NCBI GenBank assembly: GCA_964502885.1
Contig: CAZCXU010000007.1
Span: 1-51,753, forward strand
Source: XYB1-FULL-44-23 sp964502885
GTDB lineage: Bacteria; Patescibacteriota; Microgenomatia; CAZETR01; Amesbacteraceae
Reading direction: 5' to 3'
DNA: 51,753 nt
The notes under the pieces were generated by a model. That model saw nothing but the letters and a program-made list of their open reading frames with translations. It was not told the DNA's origin and did no database searches. The stretch's first letter is position 1, and each line of letters begins with the position of its first letter. Shown here one piece after another: positions 40,320 to 48,539 of the stretch. Position numbers and translations under genes: made by a program.

Positions 40320-40807
40320 TATTGATTTCTAACTATATATACACAATTTCCGCTTCCGCACGGGTTAGTCACCGTGGAAGCGCAAGTTACATTATTGTTA
40401 GTTGTAGTGTCTTTTTCAGACCCAGCACACAAAGTATAAAACACACACCGGTCAGTAGCAGCTGCCGTGCAGGTCCCTCCACCAGCATCTCTCGGATAAT
40501 AGCTGTATTGTCTTCCGGTCACCGGATCAGCGGGAATCATGGCCAGGTAAGGTGCCAAATTTTGGATAGCACTAGCAGCACAAGCAACCGGAGGTGTTGC
40601 TCCGCCGCACCTCGGATAAGATCCCTGGTCCTGCCGGTACATCGCTAAAGCCGCCGCAATCGTCTGCAAATCCGCTTGCCTTCGCACATCCCTCGAATAT
40701 CTCTGCGATCCCTGACCAAACACTGAAAATAATCCCGCGGAAAGTACAGCCATCAATCCCATCACAATCATCAATTCTATCAGTGTAAAACCTTTACTCC
40801 TCAACAT
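40319..40807 (-). CDS. GspG/PilA-like prepilin
   Basis: About 162 residues from ATG 40807. Leader MLRSKG, then FTLIELMIVMGLMAVLSAG. The segment RQADLQTIAAALAMYRQDQGSYP is the hallmark of GspG-type pilins (helix, then aromatic/Pro turn), and the chain ends in a Cys-rich loop region. It overlaps the preceding gene's start region by 14 bp and the next gene by 1 bp. Confidence 0.88.
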   Translation of the reverse strand: MLRSKGFTLIELMIVMGLMAVLSAGLFSVFGQGSQRYSRDVRRQADLQTIAAALAMYRQDQGSYPRCGGATPPVACAASAIQNLAPYLAMIPADPVTGRQYSYYPRDAGGGTCTAAATDRCVFYTLCAGSEKDTTTNNNVTCASTVTNPCGSGNCVYIVRNQ

Positions 40808-41285
40808 ACCAATTACATTGTACATTGATTCCGCACTGCTTTGTCAAACCCCTTTTGATTTTTTTGTCAGAAGGATTTTCCAAAGCCACATAAATTTTAA
40901 AATTCTTCCGGTCTGCACTCGCCTCATACATATAACTAAAGCCCTTATTTTCCAGAGGATCTCCGGGAAGTAAGTTTACATAAGTTACTTCCTGCTCATC
41001 CACCAGTCTTCCCGTTCCCCAATCACATTCCTCAGTCCCCAGGCTTCCACACGACAGCAATCTTCCCGATCCGGTCGCCTCCAATGGCACAAATCCATGA
41101 TCGTCTCTAAATCGGCGTAGTCCCCGGCTTACCATTTCCACATCCGACACCCTCTGAGCATCCCGCGTCTTCATTTCGCCCAATTTCACCTGAAAATAAG
41201 ATATACCAAAAATAAACAGCAGTACTCCGAATACAAATGCTGCCTCAGTCTTTTTCCATTCAAATAATGAAAAGGTTTTATCCAT
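40794..41285 (-). CDS. GspG-like pilin homologue without a prepilin cleavage site
   Basis: A 163-residue protein. It has a membrane helix at about 15-33, followed by the GspG-like region RDAQRVSDVEMVSRGLRRFRDDHGFVPLE and YVNLLPGDPLENKGFSYMYEASADRKNFKIYVALENP. The G-FTLIE leader is replaced by FSLFEWKKTEAAFVFG, so PilD processing is unlikely. It may be a membrane-retained minor pilin or assembly factor. It lies between the PilD gene (12 bp) and the GspG-like prepilin. Confidence 0.75.
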   Translation of the reverse strand: MDKTFSLFEWKKTEAAFVFGVLLFIFGISYFQVKLGEMKTRDAQRVSDVEMVSRGLRRFRDDHGFVPLEATGSGRLLSCGSLGTEECDWGTGRLVDEQEVTYVNLLPGDPLENKGFSYMYEASADRKNFKIYVALENPSDKKIKRGLTKQCGINVQCNWYVEE

Positions 41286-41297
41286 TATGGGTACATT

Positions 41298-42026
41298 TTA
41301 AACCAAAAAAATCCACGGGCTGATTTTTTCACCAAACCACAATGCCATCCAGGTCCCAAAAATCAGATACGGGCCAAAGGCCATCTCGCTTTTCAACTTA
41401 GCTTTTTTAAAAAGCATCTTACCTCCTCCCGCAATCGCCCCGCTTACAAAAGCTATCCACAGAGCTATCAGCACCTGCTGCCACCCCAACCACAATCCCA
41501 TTACTATTGCAATTTCCACGTCGCCAAAACCCATCGCCTTGCCGCGGCTAAACAGCCAAACCCCTCCCACTATTACCAGACCGGCAAAAGCTCCCAATAT
41601 CCCCTCGGCAGAAATTCCCATCATTACTACAATTATTATTGCCCATACAGCAACCAGGACTTCCGACACCATTTTTGTTTCCCAGTCCATCACCGCAATA
41701 CAAAGAGTCACCATAGCAATCAGACACATAGCAGCCGCTTCCAAACTCACCCCGTACAATCTACCTAACCCCACAAAGGCCAGGCCCAAACCTACTTCCA
41801 CCAGCAAATTGCGAAAGGGGATAGGGGAGTGACAATATCGACACCGGCCCAAACACAACAGATAGGAAATAATTGGCATCAGGTCCTGTCCCATCAACTC
41901 ATGTTTGCACCTATCACAATGAGATTTCCCCGATATCCAGCTTTCTTCACGCGGCAGCCGATCAATAAGTGCATTCGCCGCACTGCCCATGACCGCACCC
42001 CAAACAAAAAACAATACGTCTTGCAT
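41298..42026 (-). CDS. pilD: Prepilin peptidase / N-methyltransferase
   Basis: About 242 residues from ATG 42026. Polytopic aspartyl protease that trims prepilin leaders and methylates the new N-terminus. N-terminal cytoplasmic zinc motif CDRCKHEL...CRYCHSPI (two CxxC pairs). Catalytic Asp residues are in AVMDWETKM and in the GxGD motif GFGDVEIAI. Six to eight hydrophobic helices are present. It should act on the ten or so prepilins in this window. Confidence 0.95.
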   Translation of the reverse strand: MQDVLFFVWGAVMGSAANALIDRLPREESWISGKSHCDRCKHELMGQDLMPIISYLLCLGRCRYCHSPIPFRNLLVEVGLGLAFVGLGRLYGVSLEAAAMCLIAMVTLCIAVMDWETKMVSEVLVAVWAIIIVVMMGISAEGILGAFAGLVIVGGVWLFSRGKAMGFGDVEIAIVMGLWLGWQQVLIALWIAFVSGAIAGGGKMLFKKAKLKSEMAFGPYLIFGTWMALWFGEKISPWIFLV

Positions 42027-42059
42027 ATCTACACAAGAATACCAAATAATCGGTGTAAT

Positions 42060-43142
42060 ATGCGCCCCAAACACAAAGTAACCTTGTTTATTTTATTCAT
42101 AACCTATGTTTATTTACTGTTTTTCCAGCTTGATAAATATCAGCTATTTATAGGCGATGAACAAATCTACTCATCTTCGGTGATATCACTCCTCAATGGG
42201 CACGTTGACCGCAACAACCACCCCTTGTTTGCAAAAACAATCTGGTATTTCTTTGTTGCACCTGCCTATGCCATTACCGGCACAGATTCCCCAATCTTTT
42301 GGCGCTCCGGGACAATCCTCACCACACTTTTCACCCTCGGTTTCTTCTTTTCCATATGTAGAAAACTCAATACCTCACTAAAAACATCGACATATCTGAC
42401 CATGACTCTTGCCCTAGATCCTCTCTTTTTTTCCTTTGGTCGCACCATCCACCTCGACATTCCCGCTCTCTGTTTCCAGCTCGCTTCAATATCAGTATTT
42501 ATGGATTTTATACGCAATAAAAACGGCTATCGTCTGATAGTTGTGAGTGCACTGCTTCTTGGACTTTCAATCGCCGCCAAATTTTCCGCGCTCCTTATTA
42601 TTCCCGCATATCTTTTTTACCTGTCGAGAGTTCAGCGCAGATTATCTCAAATTACCGCCTTCATTGTCTTGATGTTTCTAGGAATACTGCTAGGCAATTC
42701 GATATATTTTTTCAAAAACCACGGAAATACAAATATCTTTACCTATCTTCTGGACATCCTGATTTCCCAAAATAGTTTTACCGCAGCCACCGCGCAAGCG
42801 TCTCACCCCATCTCCTGGATTCTTCAACCCAAGGCACTTAATCTTTACCAAAATGAGATTATGGCCGCAATCAATCCGCTTATTAGCGTCCTGTATTTCC
42901 CCATACTGGGAGTTGCTCTAATCAAATTCCTAAAACAGACCTCACCCGAACATGCCCCCTTCTTCATCCTCGCCAGTTTATTCCAATACTTTTTTTGGTT
43001 CTTCACTTCCCACCCTACATATACTTACTACTTCATACCCATAATTCCATCTTTGCTAATTTTAGTTTTATCAGTCATGCCCAAACATATCCACCGATAC
43101 CTACTACTTACCAGCCTAATCTTCTTCGCGCTTTCGCGTCTA
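42060..43142 (+). CDS. ArnT/PMT-family membrane glycosyltransferase, 3' end lost in gap
   Basis: 361 residues are visible from ATG 42060 before the N gap. A polytopic GT-C fold protein: the first helix is followed by FIGDEQIYSSSVISLLNGHVDRNNHPLF, where the Asp-Glu pair is the catalytic acidic motif of PMT/ArnT-type enzymes that use polyprenyl-phosphate sugars. Many helices follow. It is the only plus-strand gene inside the pilus locus and lies 33 bp from pilD, divergently. A role in glycosylating pilins or surface proteins is inferred from the neighbours. Confidence 0.8.
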
Positions 43143-43242
43143 NNNNNNNNNNNNNNNNNNNNNNNNNNNNNNNNNNNNNNNNNNNNNNNNNNNNNNNNNN
43201 NNNNNNNNNNNNNNNNNNNNNNNNNNNNNNNNNNNNNNNNNN
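43143..43242. other. Assembly gap (100 N)
   Basis: Exactly 100 N, the conventional mark for a scaffold gap of unknown size. It cuts the 3' end of the glycosyltransferase and the 3' end of the minus-strand prepilin, so both genes and anything between them are incomplete. Confidence 0.98.
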
Positions 43243-43391
43243 GCTATATCGCTTTGTACTTTAGCGTCAGCAGCTTGCAGCATTTTGTCTCTGGGGTCAA
43301 TCAATGCCACAACTCCTGCCATCAGCACGGCGAGAACGCCGATGACGACCAAAAGTTCGATTAGAGTGAAACCTTTCTTTATAGTCTGCAT
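43243..43391 (-). CDS. Type IV prepilin, N-terminal part (major pilin candidate)
   Basis: The first 49 residues are visible; the rest lies in the gap. Leader MQTIKKG, then FTLIELLVVIGVLAVLMAG with Glu+5, followed by PRDKMLQAADAKVQSDI, typical of GspG/PilA pilins. It has the strongest Shine-Dalgarno I found in the window and sits directly upstream of pilC-pilT-pilB's neighbours, so it may be the abundant major pilin. Confidence 0.88.
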
Positions 43392-43397
43392 TCGTTC

Positions 43398-43406
43398 TCA
43401 CCTCCC
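43398..43406 (-). promoter_or_regulatory. Very strong Shine-Dalgarno of the prepilin
   Basis: GGGAGGTGA on the minus strand, six bases before ATG 43391. Most genes in the window have weak or no Shine-Dalgarno, so this points to high translation. Confidence 0.75.
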
Positions 43407-43421
43407 TTCACCATAAGCAAT

Positions 43422-44624
43422 TTATATTTTGTTCGTAATACCATAAATAGGCATAATAATCGCATACAACAAGAAACCAATTCCGACTGCCATTATCATG
43501 AGTATTAGCGGTTCAATGGCAGTTGTCAAGCCTTTCACCTTCTGTTCAGATTCAGTTTCAAAATAATGCGCCAGCTTCGCAAGCACATCATCCAGCTTTC
43601 CGGTTTCTTCACCCACCGCAGCCATCTGCCCGATAAGCGGGGGGAACACTTCACTTTCTGAAAAACTGATAGACACCGGAAATCCCTTTTCCACCTGATT
43701 GGCAATCCTCTTGATATCTTTATCCACTATTACATTTCCCGCAGCCCCGGATACAATCCGCAACGACTCCACGACAGACACCCCCGCAGACAATAAAAGA
43801 GCCATTGTGCGGGAAAACTCAGCCAATATAGTTTGACGCGACAGAGGCCCAATCACAGGCAGTTTAAACATCCACCTACCCCACAATTCCTTACCGGTAT
43901 CGCTTTCCAGAAACAAGCGTACCAGCATCACCACCCCCACCACACCCAAACCCATCAGAATCGAATAATTTACCATAAAATCAGAAATCGCCATCACTGC
44001 CTTAGTGGCAGCCGGCAAATCCTCACCGAAATCCGCATATAGCTCTTTCATCTTAGGCACCACCAGCACCATCATCAATACCATTACTGCCACCATACCC
44101 AAAAGAATAATCACCGGATAAATCATTGCCCCCATCACTTTGCTTTTAAATTCTCGGCTTTTTTCCGCAGTATCTGCCAGTCTATTCAAAATTTGTTCCA
44201 TTACTCCCGCGGCTTCTCCCGCCTTCACCAGAGCCACATACACTTTCGAAAAAACTTTTGGATGCTTCAGGAGAGCCGCCGACAGCGAAACACCAGACTG
44301 CACATCAGACAGCAACGTCCCTACTACCGTTGCCAAAGTAGGAGGAGATTGCACTTTCAGCAAGTTCAAAGCGTCTGTTAGCGGCAAGCCGGCAGTAATC
44401 ATCGTCGATAGTTGACGTGTGAAATTGGTTAAATCAGAATCACTTACCCCTCCTATTGCCATAGTCAGGGAACCGCTCAACCCCCCCGACTTCTGTTCCG
44501 TTACTGAGATCGGAATCAACGACCTCTCCCGCAATAGTCCTACACCGGCTTTTAGTGTCGTAGCTTCGAGCTCCCCTTTGACAGTTCTTCCTCCATAATC
44601 CTTGGCTGCATACTTTATTTTCAT
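43422..44624 (-). CDS. pilC: Type IV pilus platform protein PilC (GspF family)
   Basis: A 400-residue inner-membrane platform on which PilB and PilT act. Two repeated GspF domains: FTRQLSTMITAGLPLTDALN in the first and FSRTMALLLSAGVSVVESLRIV in the second. Membrane helices are at about 168-190, 218-240 and near the C-terminus (LILMIMAVGIGFLLYAIIMPIY). Length is normal. It is separated from pilT by 12 bp and from the prepilin by 30 bp. Confidence 0.96.
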   Translation of the reverse strand: MKIKYAAKDYGGRTVKGELEATTLKAGVGLLRERSLIPISVTEQKSGGLSGSLTMAIGGVSDSDLTNFTRQLSTMITAGLPLTDALNLLKVQSPPTLATVVGTLLSDVQSGVSLSAALLKHPKVFSKVYVALVKAGEAAGVMEQILNRLADTAEKSREFKSKVMGAMIYPVIILLGMVAVMVLMMVLVVPKMKELYADFGEDLPAATKAVMAISDFMVNYSILMGLGVVGVVMLVRLFLESDTGKELWGRWMFKLPVIGPLSRQTILAEFSRTMALLLSAGVSVVESLRIVSGAAGNVIVDKDIKRIANQVEKGFPVSISFSESEVFPPLIGQMAAVGEETGKLDDVLAKLAHYFETESEQKVKGLTTAIEPLILMIMAVGIGFLLYAIIMPIYGITNKI

Positions 44625-44636
44625 AATTTAAAAAAA

Positions 44637-45695
44637 CTACTCACCCCGTACATAACGCTTCACTTCCTCAGGTCTGCTCGCATACGCCTGTGCCGTTTCC
44701 AGAGAAATTTGTCCCCGATTTACCAGATCCCCAAGCGACGCCTCCAGCGTCTTCATTCCGTATTCTGCCGAGGTTTGGATAATATTATCAAGCATGTGCG
44801 TCCGCCCATCTCTGATAGACGTCCTGATAGCAGGAGTACCCACCATGATTTCCGCAGCCACCACCCGACCGCCACCGAGTTTCGGTACCAGCCGTTGTGA
44901 CACCACAGCCTCCAGATTTGACGACAGCTGCATTCTTACCTGAGGTTGTTGATTTTCCGGAAACACATCCACAATACGATCGATTGTCTGCGCCGCTGAA
45001 TTGGTATGCAAAGATGCAAACACCAGATGTCCGGTTTCTGCAATTGTCAGGGCTGCAGCTATCGTTTCAAAATCACGCATTTCTCCTATCAGCACTATGT
45101 CAGGATCCTCGCGCAAAATAGACCTCAACGCCACTTCCCACGAATGGGTATCGTTATGCACCTCTCTTTGTGAAACTATCGCTTTTGCCGGCGTATAGAC
45201 ATATTCCACCGGATCTTCAATTGTCACAATATGCACCGGCCGGGTAAGGTTTATCTGCTGCAGCACTGCCGCAATTGTCGTTGATTTGCCTTGTCCGGTG
45301 GGGCCGGTAATCAACACGAATCCCTGTTTTAAATCACAAAAATCGTGACAGATTTTTGGCAAACCCAAAAAATCAATCGTAGGAATGTTGGAAAGGATCA
45401 AACGAAAGCTCGCAGCCAACGACCCCCGTTGGTAATACGCATTCACGCGATACCTGGCACTCTCTCCAAATGAAAACGAAAAATCAATCTCTTTATTCAT
45501 CAAAAGCATTTGTTTCTGCTCTTCTGAAATTACCCCGGAAATGAGCGCATCCACAGACTGTGGCACGAGTATCTTTTCCCCCGCCACCGGAATCATTACC
45601 CCATCAATTCGAATTTGCGGTGCATAACCGCATACCAGATGCAGATCAGACGCATTGTGGTCAATCACATACTGAAGCAGCTGCTGAATTGTCAT
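44637..45695 (-). CDS. pilT: Pilus retraction ATPase PilT
   Basis: A 352-residue hexameric ATPase that depolymerises pili for twitching and DNA uptake. N-terminal PAS-like domain begins MTIQQLLQYVIDHNASDLHL. Walker A is GPTGQGKSTT (Gln replaces the more usual Ser), Asp box TIEDPVEYV, Walker B DIVLIGEMRD and His box GHLVFASLHTNSA, with the retraction-linked AIRTSIRDG near the end. Its presence means retractile pili are expected. Confidence 0.95.
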   Translation of the reverse strand: MTIQQLLQYVIDHNASDLHLVCGYAPQIRIDGVMIPVAGEKILVPQSVDALISGVISEEQKQMLLMNKEIDFSFSFGESARYRVNAYYQRGSLAASFRLILSNIPTIDFLGLPKICHDFCDLKQGFVLITGPTGQGKSTTIAAVLQQINLTRPVHIVTIEDPVEYVYTPAKAIVSQREVHNDTHSWEVALRSILREDPDIVLIGEMRDFETIAAALTIAETGHLVFASLHTNSAAQTIDRIVDVFPENQQPQVRMQLSSNLEAVVSQRLVPKLGGGRVVAAEIMVGTPAIRTSIRDGRTHMLDNIIQTSAEYGMKTLEASLGDLVNRGQISLETAQAYASRPEEVKRYVRGE

Positions 45696-45769
45696 TACAT
45701 TAATTCAATCACAATTTACCTCCCTGCGCCAGAGACCCCTACACCTGAGCTACTCGAAGCACCTCATCG

Positions 45770-45904
45770 ATCACGAGCATGTCTTCTGTCCGCGAGAGAT
45801 ATCAAAAGATCTTTGAGCGTCAGCGAAAAGCAGTTTTCTTTTGATATAGTAATCATCACTACCGATACAACCTACTCCTGTGCCACCCGAAGAGTCTCAT
45901 CAAT
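45770..45904. repeat. pilB 3'-end duplication, copy 1 (first part)
   Basis: 135 bp identical to 46026-46160, offset 256 bp. It carries element E4 and the last bases of pilB in antisense. The second part of the unit (45983-46027, equal to 46161-46205) is separated from it here by the 78-bp insertion. Confidence 0.92.
45799..45847. repeat. Nested stem-loop element E4, copy 1
   Basis: Perfect 11-bp outer stem ATATCAAAAGA/TCTTTTGATAT. One base follows, then inner arms CTTTGAGC and GCGAAAAG around GTCA, then six bases. It shares the inner region nearly base for base with E3. Confidence 0.8.
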
Positions 45905-45982
45905 AGCGAACAATGTGCTCTGTATTGTGAGATATATGAAAAGGACCTCGAACGTAAGTGAGAGGCGGTTCCCTTTTCATAT
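45905..45982. mobile_element. 78-bp insertion containing nested stem-loop E5
   Basis: Present in copy 1 of the pilB-end duplication and absent from copy 2 (46160/46161), so its borders are exact to within a short AT ambiguity. A 29-bp left arm (GCGAACAATG...TTGTGAG) precedes E5 at 45934-45982. E5 has a perfect 11-bp outer stem ATATGAAAAGG/CCTTTTCATAT, one base, inner arms with a GTAA loop, and six bases. There is no room for a transposase, so it would need to be mobilised in trans. Confidence 0.7.
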
Positions 45983-46025
45983 GCTCGTTACCCCCTCCAC
46001 CACCTTCAAGTAGCCATCCTGTTTC

Positions 46026-46160
46026 ATCACGAGCATGTCTTCTGTCCGCGAGAGATATCAAAAGATCTTTGAGCGTCAGCGAAAAGCAGTTTTCTTTTGA
46101 TATAGTAATCATCACTACCGATACAACCTACTCCTGTGCCACCCGAAGAGTCTCATCAAT
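46026..46160. repeat. pilB 3'-end duplication, copy 2
   Basis: Uninterrupted copy. It includes E4 again (46055-46103) and the functional pilB stop (46128-46130), and continues into pilB without insertion. Confidence 0.92.
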
Positions 46161-47882
46161 GCTCGTTACCCCCTCCACCACCTTCAAGTAGCCATCCTGT
46201 TTCATTGTAATCATCCCTTCCTCAACCGCGATCTTTTCAATCTCCAATGCCGGTGCTCTTTCCAATACCAGTCGGCTGACTTTTTCCGTAATCGGCAATA
46301 CCTCAAAAATACCGATCCGTCCTTTATATCCCGTATTTCCACACTGGTCGCATCCCTTACCTCTGTAAAGAATCTGCTTCTTATTGTGATCTTGTGTCCA
46401 AAGCTTACCCAACACCTTTGATATATCAGCCATTACATCTGAAGCTGGCTCATACTCTGTCTTACAGACCTGGCAAATTTTTCTTGCCACGCGCTGCGCC
46501 ACAATAGCCGTAATGGAAGAAGCCAAAAGATATGGCTCCGCTTTCATATCCAAAAGCCGGGGCAGAGCCCCCGCCGCCGAATTCGTATGCAATGTTGAAA
46601 ACACCAAATGCCCAGTCAACGAAGCCTGCACCGCCAGCTCTGCGGTTTCCTCATCACGCACTTCTCCCACCATGATGATATTTGGATCCTGCCGCAAAAA
46701 GGACCGCAGTCCGGAAGCAAAAGTCAGACCTGCCTGAGGATTAATCTGCACCTGATTTACTCCCGCCATTTGATATTCGACCGGATCCTCCAGAGTCATG
46801 ATATTTACTTTGATTGTATTTATGCGTGAGAGTACCGAATACAAAGTGGTGGTCTTACCTGATCCTGTCGGCCCGGTCACCAAGATAATCCCGTGCGGAC
46901 GCAAAATAGCTTCCTCCAAATTCTTCAACGCCCGCCCCCGAAGTCCCAAATCCGGCAGGGTAGGAACGCTTCCTGACTTTTTCAAAAGACGCATCACGAT
47001 CTTTTCTCCATGCACGGTCGGTAAGGTTGATACGCGCAAATCCACCTCATCGTCATCGGTTTGAAAATTAAATCGGCCGTCCTGGGGAATCCGCTTTTCA
47101 TCAATCTTCATATCCGACAAAATTTTGATACGCGACACCAGTGCATCATGAATTCTTTTCGGCAAAATCAGTTTTTCATGCAAAATGCCGTCTATCCGAT
47201 ACCTCACTCTAGTCCTTTCTTCCAAAGGCTCTATATGTACATCCGACGATCTCGATTTCATGGCAAACTCCAGGATAGTCATCACAATTTTGGCAATAGG
47301 CGCCTCTCGAATTACTTCATTTACTTTCCGAATGTTTACCGTCTTCACATCCGGAGTTCCCGCCCCGCCAGCTTCTTTCAATGCCGCCGTTACTTCAGTC
47401 GACAAGCTCTGTTCGTACCTCGTCTCCACACTTTCCTTCACTTCCTCTGGCATAGCCGCAAATGGCTTGACACGCACATTCGACTTTTTTTCCAAAAACT
47501 CTATTGCTGACAGGTCCACCGGATTCGCCATAGCCACCGAAAGTGTATTTGTTGCAGACTGGTATTCAAAAGGCAAAAGCAGGAGTCTTGCCGCCACAGA
47601 CTTTTCCACATAACCCAAAGCCACCGGAGACACTGCCACATCCATGAGTTTTACAAAAGGCACATTCAGATATTTAGCCCTGGCTCTATACAAATCTTCA
47701 GCAGTAATCTTCCCCTGCATAGCCAACCACTGGGGTAGGGAAGTCCCGGCCGTAACATAAGCCATTCTGGCCGCCTCCACATCAGCCTGTTGTAGCCTCC
47801 CATCTTTCACCAGAATATTTACAATTGCCTCAGCTTCCTCATCACGCAAGTTCAGTCCGGAAAAACTTTGGGCAGCATCCAT
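46128..47882 (-). CDS. pilB: Pilus assembly ATPase PilB
   Basis: A 584-residue GspE-type hexameric ATPase that powers pilus extension. N-terminal GspE domain, then Walker A GPTGSGKTTT, Asp box TLEDPVEYQ, Walker B NIIMVGEVRDEETAE, and His box GHLVFSTLHTNSA. A four-Cys zinc motif (CQVC...CDQCGNTGYKGR) is near the C-terminus. All key residues are present. Its 3' end is duplicated downstream (45770-46027), but the functional frame is intact. Confidence 0.96.
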   Translation of the reverse strand: MDAAQSFSGLNLRDEEAEAIVNILVKDGRLQQADVEAARMAYVTAGTSLPQWLAMQGKITAEDLYRARAKYLNVPFVKLMDVAVSPVALGYVEKSVAARLLLLPFEYQSATNTLSVAMANPVDLSAIEFLEKKSNVRVKPFAAMPEEVKESVETRYEQSLSTEVTAALKEAGGAGTPDVKTVNIRKVNEVIREAPIAKIVMTILEFAMKSRSSDVHIEPLEERTRVRYRIDGILHEKLILPKRIHDALVSRIKILSDMKIDEKRIPQDGRFNFQTDDDEVDLRVSTLPTVHGEKIVMRLLKKSGSVPTLPDLGLRGRALKNLEEAILRPHGIILVTGPTGSGKTTTLYSVLSRINTIKVNIMTLEDPVEYQMAGVNQVQINPQAGLTFASGLRSFLRQDPNIIMVGEVRDEETAELAVQASLTGHLVFSTLHTNSAAGALPRLLDMKAEPYLLASSITAIVAQRVARKICQVCKTEYEPASDVMADISKVLGKLWTQDHNKKQILYRGKGCDQCGNTGYKGRIGIFEVLPITEKVSRLVLERAPALEIEKIAVEEGMITMKQDGYLKVVEGVTSIDETLRVAQE

Positions 47883-47911
47883 ACGACTTCATTTAATCAC
47901 AAACCATATAG

Positions 47912-47917
47912 TAATAT
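47912..47917 (+). promoter_or_regulatory. -10 box for leaderless holB-like start
   Basis: TAATAT seven bases before ATG 47925, with no Shine-Dalgarno between. It has the same spacing as several other genes in the window. Confidence 0.5.
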
Positions 47918-47924
47918 CTAGCCA

Positions 47925-48539
47925 ATGCACGCGTTTCTCGTCAGCGCAAACCCATATCCCAACCCCGAACCAGACACCCTCATTCTTGCCGCCGACAAGC
48001 CCAGTATCGGCATTGAAGAAGTCAGGGATCTGCAGTCATTCTTAAGCCGTAAACCCACTAAAAATCCCAGGAATGTTGCAGTTATAATTGACGCCCACAA
48101 ACTTACCCTTCCCGCCCAAAACGCTCTTCTCAAGACTCTGGAAGAACCGCCCGGAGATTCCCAAATTTATTTGGTTACCACCAAACCTGACCTGCTCCTC
48201 CCCACCATCACCTCCCGCGTAGAATCCCAAATCACCCCCCATTCTTATCGGCCGGATGAAGCGGATATCAAAAAAAACTCAGAAACATGGAACTTTCTGC
48301 TTCAAAACCAGCTGGGCAAAAATCTAGCCCACATCGACACTCGCAGTTTTACCCGCGAATCAGCTCTTACTTTTCTCGATCATCTGGAGTATCTCTTTCA
48401 CACCAGCCTGACCAACCAACCCAAAATCACACAAATCTACCCATTGATCGTACAAACCCGCAAACACTTAAATGCCAATGTAAATATTCGCCTCTGCCTG
48501 GATCACTTCGTTATTGATATTTGCAAATTGAATCAGTAA
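47925..48539 (+). CDS. holB: DNA polymerase III delta-prime-like subunit, reduced
   Basis: A 204-residue protein, about 60% of the usual length. Its core GIEEVRDLQSFLSRKP...VAVIIDAHKLTLPAQNALLKTLEEPPG...IYLVTTKPDLLLPTITSRVE is the clamp-loader delta-prime signature (NALLKTLEEPP and the sensor-like TSR). The N-terminal P-loop region is missing, which fits a non-hydrolysing subunit. The collar domain is short. It would act with DnaX and HolA to load the sliding clamp. The stop overlaps the next frame. Confidence 0.88.
   Translation: MHAFLVSANPYPNPEPDTLILAADKPSIGIEEVRDLQSFLSRKPTKNPRNVAVIIDAHKLTLPAQNALLKTLEEPPGDSQIYLVTTKPDLLLPTITSRVESQITPHSYRPDEADIKKNSETWNFLLQNQLGKNLAHIDTRSFTRESALTFLDHLEYLFHTSLTNQPKITQIYPLIVQTRKHLNANVNIRLCLDHFVIDICKLNQ

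Larger units (their letters stand above)
45696..46127. other. Repeat-filled spacer between pilT and pilB
   Basis: No gene is supported. It is made of a duplicated pilB 3' end, element E4 twice and a 78-bp insertion holding E5 in one copy only. These short reading frames are remnants of pilB. Confidence 0.8.

Noticed and set aside
45615..46191. Short plus-strand frames containing RACLLSARDIKRSLSVSEKQFSFDI twice
   Set aside because: They arise from translating the duplicated stem-loop element; the repeat explains them fully.
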